From positions 1 through 8,020 of the forward strand of contig DAOVUC010000062.1 in the NCBI GenBank assembly GCA_030632765.1: 8,020 nucleotides of DNA, given 5' to 3'. Below are positions 1 to 5,761 of the stretch, piece by piece (within the stretch, counting starts at the first letter, position 1; every line of letters starts with the position of its first letter). A program made the position numbers and the translations under genes. This stretch comes from Candidatus Dadabacteria bacterium (GTDB taxonomy: Bacteria > Desulfobacterota_D > UBA1144 > Nemesobacterales > UBA2774). The notes below the pieces were generated by a model. The model worked only from the letters and a program-made list of their open reading frames with translations, had not been told where the DNA came from and searched no databases.

Positions 1-386
1 CAAAGAGTAAGAAGCAAAGGAAAATACCAGTTAGCTCCCGAATGAGGAGCCTGTTGCTTGAGTTGAAGCTTCAGTCTGGTATTCAAGAATATGTATTTAC
101 AGATATTCAGGGTAGGGCAATAAGAACAATACGGTCAGCTTTTCAAACAGCATGTAGAAAGGCAGGTTTAGATGGACTCAGATTTCACGATTTAAGACAT
201 ACATCAGCTACCAGAATGGTAGAATCTGGGGCTAATATAGTGGCTATAAGTAAAATTCTGGGACATAGTGACATTAAAACGACTATGAGGTATGCTCATC
301 CTGAAGATTCATTGAAAGAGGCTCTTGAATCATTGGGTAATTTTGGTAAAAATACCACCAATATCGCCACCAATGAAAAAGCTTGA
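1..386 (+). CDS. Tyrosine recombinase/phage-type integrase, C-terminal part (5' end outside window)
   Basis: This is the catalytic domain of a site-specific tyrosine recombinase, which cuts and rejoins DNA through a phosphotyrosine link. The frame is already open at base 3, so the ATG at base 42 is internal and the gene starts left of the window. The first visible residues, KSKKQRKIPV, match the beta-hairpin that carries the catalytic lysine. The HDLRHTSATR segment (bases 189-218) supplies the His-x-x-Arg box. LGHSDIKTTMRYAHP (bases 258-302) holds the second catalytic His and the nucleophilic Tyr. The first catalytic Arg must lie upstream. After the Tyr there is a normal short tail of about 28 residues, so the 3' end looks intact. 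The gene stops 38 bases before a tRNA-Ser gene, which suggests an integrated element on the left side. The family call is firm; whether it is a phage, an ICE or a Xer-like enzyme cannot be decided. Confidence 0.9.
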   Translation, partial: KSKKQRKIPVSSRMRSLLLELKLQSGIQEYVFTDIQGRAIRTIRSAFQTACRKAGLDGLRFHDLRHTSATRMVESGANIVAISKILGHSDIKTTMRYAHPEDSLKEALESLGNFGKNTTNIATNEKA

Positions 387-424
387 AACTCAAAACAGAC
401 GTAACCTACTGTAATCATTGACTC

Positions 425-510
425 GGAGGGCTGGCAGAACGGCGATTGCACCGGTCTTGAAAACCGGCGTCCTTACGGACTTGGGGGTTCGAATCCCTCG
501 CCCTCCGCCA
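425..510 (+). tRNA. tRNA-Ser (anticodon UGA)
   Basis: This is a complete class II tRNA gene. The acceptor stem GGAGGGC (425-431) pairs with GCCCTCC (500-506), followed by discriminator G507 and an encoded CCA (508-510). The anticodon stem CCGGT/ACCGG encloses the loop CTTGAAA, with anticodon TGA at 458-460, so it reads UCA serine codons. A long variable arm (GTCC 469-472 with GGAC 477-480) is typical of tRNA-Ser. The T arm has a five-pair stem around TTCGAAT, with one G-T pair. The -35-like TTGAAA at 383-388 overlaps the stop codon of the upstream recombinase gene and is followed 18 bases later by a weak TACTGT, so the tRNA promoter may lie at the recombinase gene's end. Confidence 0.97.
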
Positions 511-590
511 CAGAATTTTTGCTAAATTTAGAAGCTGCCAATTTTTCTTGAATACGAAATACACCCATTGTTGTCTACAGAAATCTACTT

Positions 591-980
591 CTAATCTAAT
601 TCTACGCCGTCTTTATAATAAGCAAGCTCTTTGATTGAACCGTCTTTATTTAATATTTTATGCTCGCCGTTTAGCTTGCCGTCTTTGAAGTTGCATACGC
701 TTTTTAATTCTCCCCCCTCGTACCAGCTGGTTGTAATATCCTGTCTTTCATCATTTACATAGTTTGATTCTTTCTGAAGCTGGCCGTTTTCATAGTACAA
801 ATTGGTTATACCGTTTAGATGACCGTTTTTACACATCCACTCTGTCTTAAGCTTCCCACTCTCGTAATAATCCTTCACTATGCCGTTTGGATTGTCCTTG
901 CAAACCGGGAAAGGGGAGTCTGCTAGAGCTAAATAAGGGCTTATTGCAATTAGTGATAAAACTAATACATACTTAATCAT
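591..980 (-). CDS. Exported MORN_2-repeat (YwqK-like) protein
   Basis: This 129-residue protein has a Sec signal peptide (basic N-terminus MIK, hydrophobic stretch about 4-18, likely cleavage after ALA at 18-20). The rest is four tandem 23-25 residue repeats of the form NG-x5-YY-x-NG-x-L-x-x-E-x-x-Y-x-x-G (about 29-53, 54-77, 78-101, 102-125). These match the MORN_2 repeats of the YwqK family, which form antiparallel beta sheets. Members are often labelled antitoxin-like, but an exported copy is more likely a periplasmic or surface beta-sheet protein. Three cysteines (27, 50, 86) remain after cleavage. A strong ribosome site, GGAGGA (988-993), sits 7 bases before the ATG and fixes the start. 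No toxin-like partner gene is adjacent. It is divergent from the RTX gene. A TATACT hexamer at 1026-1031 (minus strand) could be its -10 box, but no good -35 accompanies it. Specific function is unknown. Confidence 0.82.
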   Translation of the reverse strand: MIKYVLVLSLIAISPYLALADSPFPVCKDNPNGIVKDYYESGKLKTEWMCKNGHLNGITNLYYENGQLQKESNYVNDERQDITTSWYEGGELKSVCNFKDGKLNGEHKILNKDGSIKELAYYKDGVELD

Positions 981-1081
981 ATGTGTATCCTCCGATTTTT
1001 GAGTCTTAATGTTATTTAGATGTTAAGTATAGGGGAAAATTTTCAAATTGCACGAAAAACCTCATATCTAACTGCTTTTCC

Positions 1082-1110
1082 TTGACTTTTTTTCCTTAAA
1101 GTAGTTTAAT
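1082..1110 (+). promoter_or_regulatory. Sigma70-type promoter for the RTX gene
   Basis: TTGACT (1082-1087) and TTTAAT (1105-1110) are separated by exactly 17 bases, close to the sigma70 consensus. Transcription would begin near 1117, leaving a leader of about 29 bases before the ATG at 1146. It may also serve rsmI, which follows only 25 bases after the RTX stop codon. This rests on sequence match only. Confidence 0.6.
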
Positions 1111-1133
1111 TTAAATGAAATCTAGAGTTTTTA

Positions 1134-1148
1134 GGGAGGATGCATATG
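1134..1148 (+). promoter_or_regulatory. Ribosome binding site that decides the RTX protein start
   Basis: GGGAGG (1134-1139) is a near-perfect Shine-Dalgarno. The first in-frame ATG (1140-1142) directly abuts it and cannot be used with it. The second ATG (1146-1148) lies 6 bases after it, the ideal distance. The start is therefore placed at 1146, removing two residues (Met-His) from the longest frame. Confidence 0.75.
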
Positions 1149-1646
1149 AGAGGCAAAATATTTATATATGTGGCGATTTTAGCTTTTAGTGTTGTAGGTG
1201 CCAATATCATTTTAGCACAACCTGGGGATGAGAAAGCTGCCGAAAATGCGCCACCTACTTGTGACGGTAGAGTCGCAAATGTTGTAGGCACAGATGGGGA
1301 CGATATTTTGACCGGAACCATGGGCGATGACGTGATTGTAGGCTTGGGCGGTAACGATCAGATAGAGGGTAAAGAAGGTAAAGACTATATCTGCGGCGGA
1401 GACGGTAATGACGTTATTGCGGGCAACCGGGGACCCGATGTTATCTATGGAGAGGCGGGGGATGACCGTATTACTGGAAACCGTGGGCATGATATTGTGT
1501 ATGGCGGCGATGGCAACGATTATATAGAAGGTAATGACGGTGAAGACTTCCTTGATGGAGGTCCAGGCATTGATAGTATTAACGGCGGAAAAGGCAAAGA
1601 TAAATGCTTAAACTATGAGCAGAAGCAAAAGTGTAATACAAACTAA
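1146..1646 (+). CDS. Small Sec-exported RTX (hemolysin-type) calcium-binding repeat protein
   Basis: This 166-residue protein has an N-terminal signal peptide (about 1-24, ending LA before Gln25), a linker rich in Ala, Pro and acidic residues, and an uninterrupted run of twelve RTX nonapeptides (48-155). The repeats follow GGxGxDxUx; examples are GGDGNDVIA and GGDGNDYIE. Such repeats bind Ca2+ between turns and fold into a parallel beta roll outside the cell. Cysteines sit before the run (39), in repeat 4 (83), in the last repeat (154) and in the tail (163), so disulfides could cap or staple the roll. Classical RTX toxins leave by type I secretion with a C-terminal signal. This one has a Sec signal, no enzymatic domain and a short Cys-containing tail, so it is likely a calcium-binding periplasmic, surface or secreted structural protein. 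Its partner and role are unknown. The start at 1146 is chosen from the ribosome site. Confidence 0.88.
   Translation: MRGKIFIYVAILAFSVVGANIILAQPGDEKAAENAPPTCDGRVANVVGTDGDDILTGTMGDDVIVGLGGNDQIEGKEGKDYICGGDGNDVIAGNRGPDVIYGEAGDDRITGNRGHDIVYGGDGNDYIEGNDGEDFLDGGPGIDSINGGKGKDKCLNYEQKQKCNTN
1287..1610 (+). repeat. Twelve tandem 27-base units encoding RTX nonapeptides
   Basis: Twelve consecutive 27-base units encode residues 48-155 of the RTX protein. Units keep Gly and Asp codons at fixed positions but differ at DNA level. Repeat 6 (GNRGPDVIY) and repeat 8 (GNRGHDIVY), and repeat 5 (GGDGNDVIA) and repeat 9 (GGDGNDYIE), resemble each other more than their neighbours. That hints at duplication of a two- to four-repeat block. 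Divergence between units means recent slippage is not obvious. Confidence 0.85.
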
Positions 1647-1671
1647 AAAAATTGATTATACATTTTAGTAA

Positions 1672-2505
1672 ATGAGTTCTAAACTCTATATTGTTTCAAC
1701 TCCTATTGGTAACCTTGAGGATATAACGCTTAGGGCGATCAACATTTTAAAAGAAGTGGATCTGATTGCTTGCGAGGATACCAGAACTACAAAGAAGTTG
1801 CTTTCTCGTTATCAGATCCAAAAACCGCTTACGAGCTACCATGAGCACAATGAGATAGAGAAGGCTAAAGAGCTACTTTCAATACTTCAAGAAGGCAAGA
1901 GTATTGCTCTCGTTACAGACGCAGGCACGCCCGGTGTATCAGACCCCGGATTTCGGATTGTAAAGCTCGCCTCCGAGAACGGGGTTCAAATATTCTCGGT
2001 ACCCGGACCTTCAGCCGCTGTTGCAGCACTTAGTATTTCAGGGCTTCCTACATCCGGTTTTACTTTTCTCGGATTTCCTCCAAGGCAAAAAAAGCGTTTG
2101 ATTGATTATCTGGAGAGACTAAAGGATTACCCTGAGACCCTTATTTTTTATGAATCTCCTAGGAGGGTTATTAAAACCTTAGAAGCAGCAGCGGAGGTAT
2201 TTGGAGAACGAAATGCCTCGATTAGTAGAGAGATTACAAAGATGTATGAGGAAACATTGAGAGGGAAGCTTTCAGAGATTAAGGAACTTCTTGAAAGTAG
2301 AGAAAGCTTAAAAGGCGAGTTTACTTTAGTTATAGAAGGAAATTCTCAAGACAAGGGTGAATTTGATTCAGACACTATTGATGATCTGTTGTTATATTTG
2401 AAGAAAGAAGGATTAAGCTTAAAGGATGCAGTCATGCAAGTTGCAACAGATAGCGGTGTCTCTAAAAGTAAGATTTATAAAAAAGCTCTTCAGATTTGGG
2501 GGTAG
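1672..2505 (+). CDS. rsmI: 16S rRNA (cytidine(1402)-2'-O)-methyltransferase RsmI
   Basis: RsmI 2'-O-methylates C1402 in the decoding centre of 16S rRNA using S-adenosylmethionine; with RsmH it tunes P-site fidelity. The 277-residue product has the usual family length. In order it shows the N-terminal PIGNLEDIT (11-19), CEDTRTT (34-40), the SAM-site signature VTDAGTPGVSDPG (81-93), PGPSAA (111-116), FYESPRR (149-155), and a C-terminal helix-turn-helix-like segment (about 235-277). An in-frame TAA directly before the ATG (1669-1671) fixes the upstream limit. No Shine-Dalgarno is visible; the preceding bases are A/T-rich, so initiation may depend on unstructured mRNA or coupling with the RTX gene 25 bases upstream. 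It ends head-on against the zinc-ribbon gene. Confidence 0.96.
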   Translation: MSSKLYIVSTPIGNLEDITLRAINILKEVDLIACEDTRTTKKLLSRYQIQKPLTSYHEHNEIEKAKELLSILQEGKSIALVTDAGTPGVSDPGFRIVKLASENGVQIFSVPGPSAAVAALSISGLPTSGFTFLGFPPRQKKRLIDYLERLKDYPETLIFYESPRRVIKTLEAAAEVFGERNASISREITKMYEETLRGKLSEIKELLESRESLKGEFTLVIEGNSQDKGEFDSDTIDDLLLYLKKEGLSLKDAVMQVATDSGVSKSKIYKKALQIWG

Positions 2506-2530
2506 GAAATTCTTGTTGAGAAGAAATTCC
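2505..2530. terminator. Inverted repeat between convergent genes, candidate bidirectional terminator
   Basis: The 10-base arms 2505-2514 (GGAAATTCTT) and 2521-2530 (AAGAAATTCC) pair with a single A-A mismatch around a 6-base loop (GTTGAG). The hairpin exactly fills the space between the rsmI stop (2503-2505) and the stop of the minus-strand gene (2531-2533). Position strongly suggests a shared terminator. The stem is A/T-rich and no clean T-run follows on either strand, so a strong intrinsic terminator is not assured. Confidence 0.5.
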
Positions 2531-2713
2531 CTATTTGTCCAGGTGTTTTTTTACAATTCTATCCTTTTCTACCTCTGAACCTACCTTGACTTGCTTTTCT
2601 ATCTTTTGTTTATTATGAGAGGCTTCACCCTGCACATTGGACTTGCAGGTTTCACAAATGGACTGCTCAGAGGGTTTTCCACAAAGCATGCATACTTTTT
2701 TCTTCTCTGTCAT
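2531..2713 (-). CDS. Small zinc-ribbon protein of unknown function
   Basis: This 60-residue protein has two CxxC knuckles (Cys8/Cys11 and Cys19/Cys22), each followed by typical Gly or Lys residues, so it should bind one Zn2+ in a short ribbon. The remaining 38 residues are highly charged, rich in Lys, Glu, Gln and Asp, and probably disordered or helical. There is no signal peptide, so it is probably cytoplasmic. A GGAGA ribosome site (2721-2725) lies 7 bases before the ATG, which supports a real gene. It sits 70 bases downstream of gatA on the same strand and is probably last in the gshB-gatC-gatA unit. The gap contains two copies of TAAACTTT on the minus strand but no clear terminator or promoter. 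The charged tail could contact nucleic acid or ribosomes, but that is inference; I do not recognise the family. Confidence 0.72.
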   Translation of the reverse strand: MTEKKKVCMLCGKPSEQSICETCKSNVQGEASHNKQKIEKQVKVGSEVEKDRIVKKHLDK

Positions 2714-2783
2714 GTTCTTGTCTCCACTCTAAAGTTTACTGATGAAATTCATTTTTAGAAAGTTTATATACGAATCTCACAAT

Positions 2784-4244
2784 CTAAACGGCTGGCGTTG
2801 CTTCTCGCCAATCGGTATGTTGCTCGTAGGCATAAGCCATGCGAAGAACAGTCTCCTCGTCAAAAGGTTTTCCGAGCACTTGTATGCCAATAGGCAGTCC
2901 GTCTGTAGAAAATCCGCATGGAACTGAAATCCCCGGAAGCCCTGCTATGTTGCAAGGTATTGTGAGTACATCGGATAAATACATTTTTATGGGGTCTTGT
3001 ATTTTCTCACCGATTTTAAACGCAACTTCTGGAGTTGTGGGCGCCATAATCGTATCTACTCTCTTAAACGCCTCTTCAAAGTCGTTTTTAATGAGTGTTC
3101 TTACACGTTGAGCCTTTAGGTAATAGGCATCGTAGTATCCTGAAGATAGGGCGTATGTGCCTAACATGATTCTTCTTTTCACCTCATCTCCAAATCCCTC
3201 GGCTCTTGTTTTAAAATACATATCTCTTAGAGATTCCGCGCCTTCTGTGCGGTATCCATATTTTACTCCGTCGTATCTAGCAAGGTTCGAGCTGGCCTCA
3301 GAAGGGGCGATTATATAGTAAGTCAGGACCGCGTACTCGGTATGTGGAAGAGATATTTCGATAATCTCCGCGCCCAAGCCTTCCATTACAGATATAGCTT
3401 TTCTGGATGCATCTTCTACTTCTTTATCCATACCGTCTACAAAGTATTCCTTAGGTATACCAATTTTTAATCCTTTAATGTCATCTTTGAGCCTCAGAGT
3501 GTAATCGGGTACAGGAATATTCACACATGTTGAATCTTTTGGGTCGGGGCCGGAGATCGCATTTAAAATTAGCGCCGTATCTTCAACCGTTTTTGTTATT
3601 GGTCCCGCCTGATCAAGGGATGAAGCGAATGCTATCATGCCGAATCTGCTTACTCTCCCGTAAGTCGGCTTCATTCCCACCACTCCGCAAAGAGCGGCAG
3701 GTTGTCTAATGGAGCCCCCAGTGTCTGTACCCACCGACCCAAGGCAAAGTGACGCTGCAGTTGCGGATGCGGAGCCTCCGCTCGATCCGCCCGGCACTCT
3801 TTGTAAATCCCAGGGATTAGCTGTGGGACCAAAGTAAGAAGTTTCCGTCGATGATCCCATTGCGAATTCATCCATATTGTTTTTCCCGAGAATAACGGCG
3901 CCGGATTCCGAAAGTTTTTGAGTCACCGTGGCATCATAGGGGGGGATAAAATTCTCAAGCATCTTTGAGCCGCATGTGGTAGTTATGTTTTTAGTAATGA
4001 ATATGTCCTTTAGCCCAAGAGGGATACCGTGGAGCGGCCCTAAATAGTTCCCTCTAGAGATTTCTTCCTCAGCTTTCTTGGCAGACTCAAGTGCTTTTTC
4101 TGAAAGTACTGTAATATATGTATTGAGCTTCTCATCTTTATCCTGGATTCTATCCAAGATTGACTGAGTTAGCTCAACGGGGGAGATTTCTTTTTTGTTA
4201 ATTAAATCCGACGCTTCTTTAATAGTGAGAAATGGCAGCTCCAT
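2784..4244 (-). CDS. gatA: Asp-tRNA(Asn)/Glu-tRNA(Gln) amidotransferase subunit A
   Basis: GatA is the glutaminase subunit of the GatCAB complex. It releases ammonia from glutamine, which GatB uses to convert mischarged Glu-tRNA(Gln) or Asp-tRNA(Asn) to the correct amide form. The 486-residue length is normal. The amidase-signature triad is complete: Lys79 in GLKDIF, Ser154 in PGGSSGGSA and Ser178 in [12 protein letters not shown], the same numbers as in the well-studied GatA enzymes. The conserved [12 protein letters not shown] follows the triad. The ribosome site AAGGAG overlaps the end of gatC (4255-4260), 10 bases before the ATG, and gatC ends 14 bases upstream, so the two are translated from one message. 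The gatB partner is not in the window, which implies it is encoded elsewhere. The cell therefore probably makes Gln-tRNA and/or Asn-tRNA indirectly. Confidence 0.98.
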   Translation of the reverse strand: MELPFLTIKEASDLINKKEISPVELTQSILDRIQDKDEKLNTYITVLSEKALESAKKAEEEISRGNYLGPLHGIPLGLKDIFITKNITTTCGSKMLENFIPPYDATVTQKLSESGAVILGKNNMDEFAMGSSTETSYFGPTANPWDLQRVPGGSSGGSASATAASLCLGSVGTDTGGSIRQPAALCGVVGMKPTYGRVSRFGMIAFASSLDQAGPITKTVEDTALILNAISGPDPKDSTCVNIPVPDYTLRLKDDIKGLKIGIPKEYFVDGMDKEVEDASRKAISVMEGLGAEIIEISLPHTEYAVLTYYIIAPSEASSNLARYDGVKYGYRTEGAESLRDMYFKTRAEGFGDEVKRRIMLGTYALSSGYYDAYYLKAQRVRTLIKNDFEEAFKRVDTIMAPTTPEVAFKIGEKIQDPIKMYLSDVLTIPCNIAGLPGISVPCGFSTDGLPIGIQVLGKPFDEETVLRMAYAYEQHTDWREATPAV

Positions 4245-4258
4245 ATGGGCGTGTCTCC

Positions 4259-4549
4259 TTAGTCTTCGATCACTTGTGGTACAACGAAGAAATCATCCTC
4301 ACTTTCCGGCGCATTTTGAAGAACTTCTTCTATATTTAGCCATTCTACAACCTTGTCTTCTCTAAGAGGGGTGGAAATGTCCAGCACATGTGAGGTTGGT
4401 TCTACATTATTTGTGTCGAGTTCATTTAGTTGTTCAATGTACTCCAAGATATTGCCTAACTGTTCTGTAAATTTGTCAAGCTCTTCTTCTGTGAATTCGA
4501 GCCTCGCGAGCTCAGATACTTTAATTACATCGTCTTTGGATATTTTCAT
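4259..4549 (-). CDS. gatC: Asp-tRNA(Asn)/Glu-tRNA(Gln) amidotransferase subunit C
   Basis: GatC is the small clamp subunit that wraps around GatA and GatB and stabilises the complex. The 96-residue product is the standard length. It begins with the typical [20 protein letters not shown] helix. The middle has the family pattern of a glutamate-rich helix leading to [23 protein letters not shown] and the C-terminal [17 protein letters not shown] segment complete the family signature. A strong AAGGAGC ribosome site (4554-4560) sits about 5 bases before the ATG. It is 15 bases downstream of gshB and 14 upstream of gatA, so all three form one operon. Confidence 0.97.
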   Translation of the reverse strand: MKISKDDVIKVSELARLEFTEEELDKFTEQLGNILEYIEQLNELDTNNVEPTSHVLDISTPLREDKVVEWLNIEEVLQNAPESEDDFFVVPQVIED

Positions 4550-4564
4550 GATTGCTCCTTCAAA

Positions 4565-5515
4565 TTAAGCGCCGCATAACTCTTCCGCAAATTCAATAAC
4601 CCGGGTCTCGAGTTTGACCCCGTTTAAGGTGTTTATTTCCTGGACCCCGGTGGGGCTTGTAGTGTTAATTTCTGTAACGTATCCGCCTATAACATCAATC
4701 CCAACAAAGTATAAGCCGTCTTTTCTTAATCGAGGTCCGATTGCTTCACATATTTCCAGGTCTCTTTCGGTGAGATCCGATTGAGCAGGGCTTCCTCCAG
4801 AGTGAAAATTGGATCTGAATTCTCCTCCGGGCTTAGGTACTCTGAGCACCGCCCCTAAAGGCTCTCCGTTTAGGATTATTATACGCTTGTCGCCCTCTGA
4901 TACCTTTTCAATAAACTTTTGACCTATGACATACTCTGTTCCAAACTTGGTAATTGATTCGAGAATAACGTTTGCGTTTCGGTCGCCCTCACACACGTAG
5001 AAAATCCCCTCGCCTCCATAACCGTCAAGTGGTTTGACTACAATCTCTCCACCCGCTTCTATGAGGAACTCCTCAAGCTGCGATATGTTTTTCGTGACGA
5101 TGCTTTGAGGAATAACCTCAGGGAAAAATAAGGAGTAAAGTTTTTCATTGGATTCCCTGATTCCGGTCGGATTGTTCAGAACTTTAGTTTTCTTCTCATC
5201 GAGTAAGCTAAGAATATATGTAGCGTAAAGGAAGTCCTGGTTAACCGGAGGGTCCTTTCTCATCCATATGGCATCGAAGCTGTCGAGCGGCAGTGTTTTT
5301 GTTTCACCTAGTTTGTAAAAAGATTCACTCCTTTCGAGGCTAATACGTGTGGCATTTCCAAAAGCTTCGTTCTCTTTTACAAATAAATCCTTAAGCTCTA
5401 AATACCAAACTTCATGCCCTCTTGCCTGAGCTTCAAGCATGAGCACAAAAGTAGTGTCTTTCTCTATATTAATTGTCCCTACCGGGTCCATTACAAATGC
5501 CATTTTTAATTTCAT
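4565..5515 (-). CDS. gshB: Glutathione synthetase
   Basis: GshB joins gamma-glutamylcysteine and glycine with ATP to make glutathione in the cytoplasm. With the ATG at 5515 the product is 316 residues, matching the usual length of about 315. It starts MKLKMAFVMDP, aligning with the start I recall for the E. coli enzyme. A GTG nine bases further upstream (5522-5524) would add three residues, but nothing resembling a ribosome site precedes it. The ATG-grasp features are RKDPP (86-90), the Gly-rich ATP loop KPLDGYGGEG (161-170), GID (272-274) and the metal-binding EINTTSPTG (282-290). No gshA is visible, so glutamate-cysteine ligase must be encoded elsewhere. It heads the gshB-gatC-gatA cluster, which couples redox and translation genes only by transcription as far as can be seen. 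Confidence 0.96.
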   Translation of the reverse strand: MKLKMAFVMDPVGTINIEKDTTFVLMLEAQARGHEVWYLELKDLFVKENEAFGNATRISLERSESFYKLGETKTLPLDSFDAIWMRKDPPVNQDFLYATYILSLLDEKKTKVLNNPTGIRESNEKLYSLFFPEVIPQSIVTKNISQLEEFLIEAGGEIVVKPLDGYGGEGIFYVCEGDRNANVILESITKFGTEYVIGQKFIEKVSEGDKRIIILNGEPLGAVLRVPKPGGEFRSNFHSGGSPAQSDLTERDLEICEAIGPRLRKDGLYFVGIDVIGGYVTEINTTSPTGVQEINTLNGVKLETRVIEFAEELCGA

Positions 5516-5561
5516 AGTTTCCACATTTAAAATGCTTTTTATTGATCTTTGATTCTACCGA

Positions 5562-5589
5562 ATTTTATGGACTGGGACAAATATCTCAA
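5562..5589 (-). promoter_or_regulatory. Candidate sigma70 promoter for gshB-gatCA
   Basis: On the minus strand TTGAGA (5589-5584) and TAAAAT (5567-5562) are spaced by 16 bases. The start of transcription would fall near 5555, giving a leader of about 40 bases before the gshB ATG. No operator-like repeat overlaps the -10 box. The call rests on hexamer match and position. Confidence 0.45.
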
Positions 5590-5622
5590 TATAAGTTCAA
5601 GTAAAAAGGTTTAGTGTATACT

Positions 5623-5670
5623 TTATCTTGAATATAAGTAGCAGCGAATAATTCAGTCGCTTTGAGATAA
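5623..5670 (+). other. Two-tier inverted repeat upstream of nfi
   Basis: Outer arms TTATCT (5623-5628) and AGATAA (5665-5670) enclose inner arms AGCGA (5643-5647) and TCGCT (5657-5661) around a 9-base loop. The outer left spacer (14 bases) is much longer than the right one (3 bases), so the fold would be asymmetric. If transcribed it would form a leader structure just before the AAGGGA motif. It could also be a protein binding site, or chance in A/T-rich DNA. Confidence 0.3.
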
Positions 5671-5761
5671 TAAGGGATTTTGCAATGAGACTGTTTCCAG
5701 AAATCAAGCAAACATTCGAACTCCTTTACGCTCAGATTTAAACGTGCTATAAGAGAAATAT

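Larger units (their letters stand above)
5516..5761. other. Divergent intergenic region between gshB and nfi
   Basis: This 246-base gap is the longest gene-free stretch. It holds the gshB promoter candidate near its left end. A direct repeat AATATAAGT occurs at 5588-5596 and 5631-5639, linked to TTCAAG (5596-5601) and CTTGAA (5627-5632) in inverted orientation. A TATACT hexamer (5617-5622) could be a -10 box for nfi, though its -35 is poor. A two-tier inverted repeat lies at 5623-5670. After it, an AAGGGA ribosome-site-like motif (5672-5677) leads into an 18-codon frame (5685-5741) encoding MRLFPEIKQTFELLYAQI. The nfi start itself has only a weak ribosome site. Confidence 0.45.

Noticed and set aside
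522..531. Palindrome CTAAATTTAG downstream of tRNA-Ser as terminator or att core
   Set aside because: It is only 10 A/T-rich bases with no loop or T-run, and no matching copy elsewhere in the window.
591..980. YwqK-type antitoxin of a toxin-antitoxin pair
   Set aside because: The protein has a Sec signal and no adjacent toxin-like gene, so the common label does not fit.
1106..1490. Minus-strand open frames across the RTX gene
   Set aside because: They are antisense to clear nonapeptide repeats; the repeated coding pattern keeps antisense frames open by chance.
1287..1610. Tandem repeats as a CRISPR array or satellite
   Set aside because: The period is 27 bases with no spacers and codon-phase variation; it encodes RTX nonapeptides.
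2742..3871. Several short frames overlapping gatA on both strands
   Set aside because: gatA has a full catalytic triad and normal length through this region; none of the alternatives has a domain.
4353..4568. Plus-strand serine-rich frame over gatC
   Set aside because: Its composition is the antisense of an acidic helix in GatC; no ribosome site or family resemblance.
5516..5524. GTG start for gshB
   Set aside because: It adds only Met-Glu-Thr with no ribosome site; the ATG at 5515 aligns with the family N-terminus.
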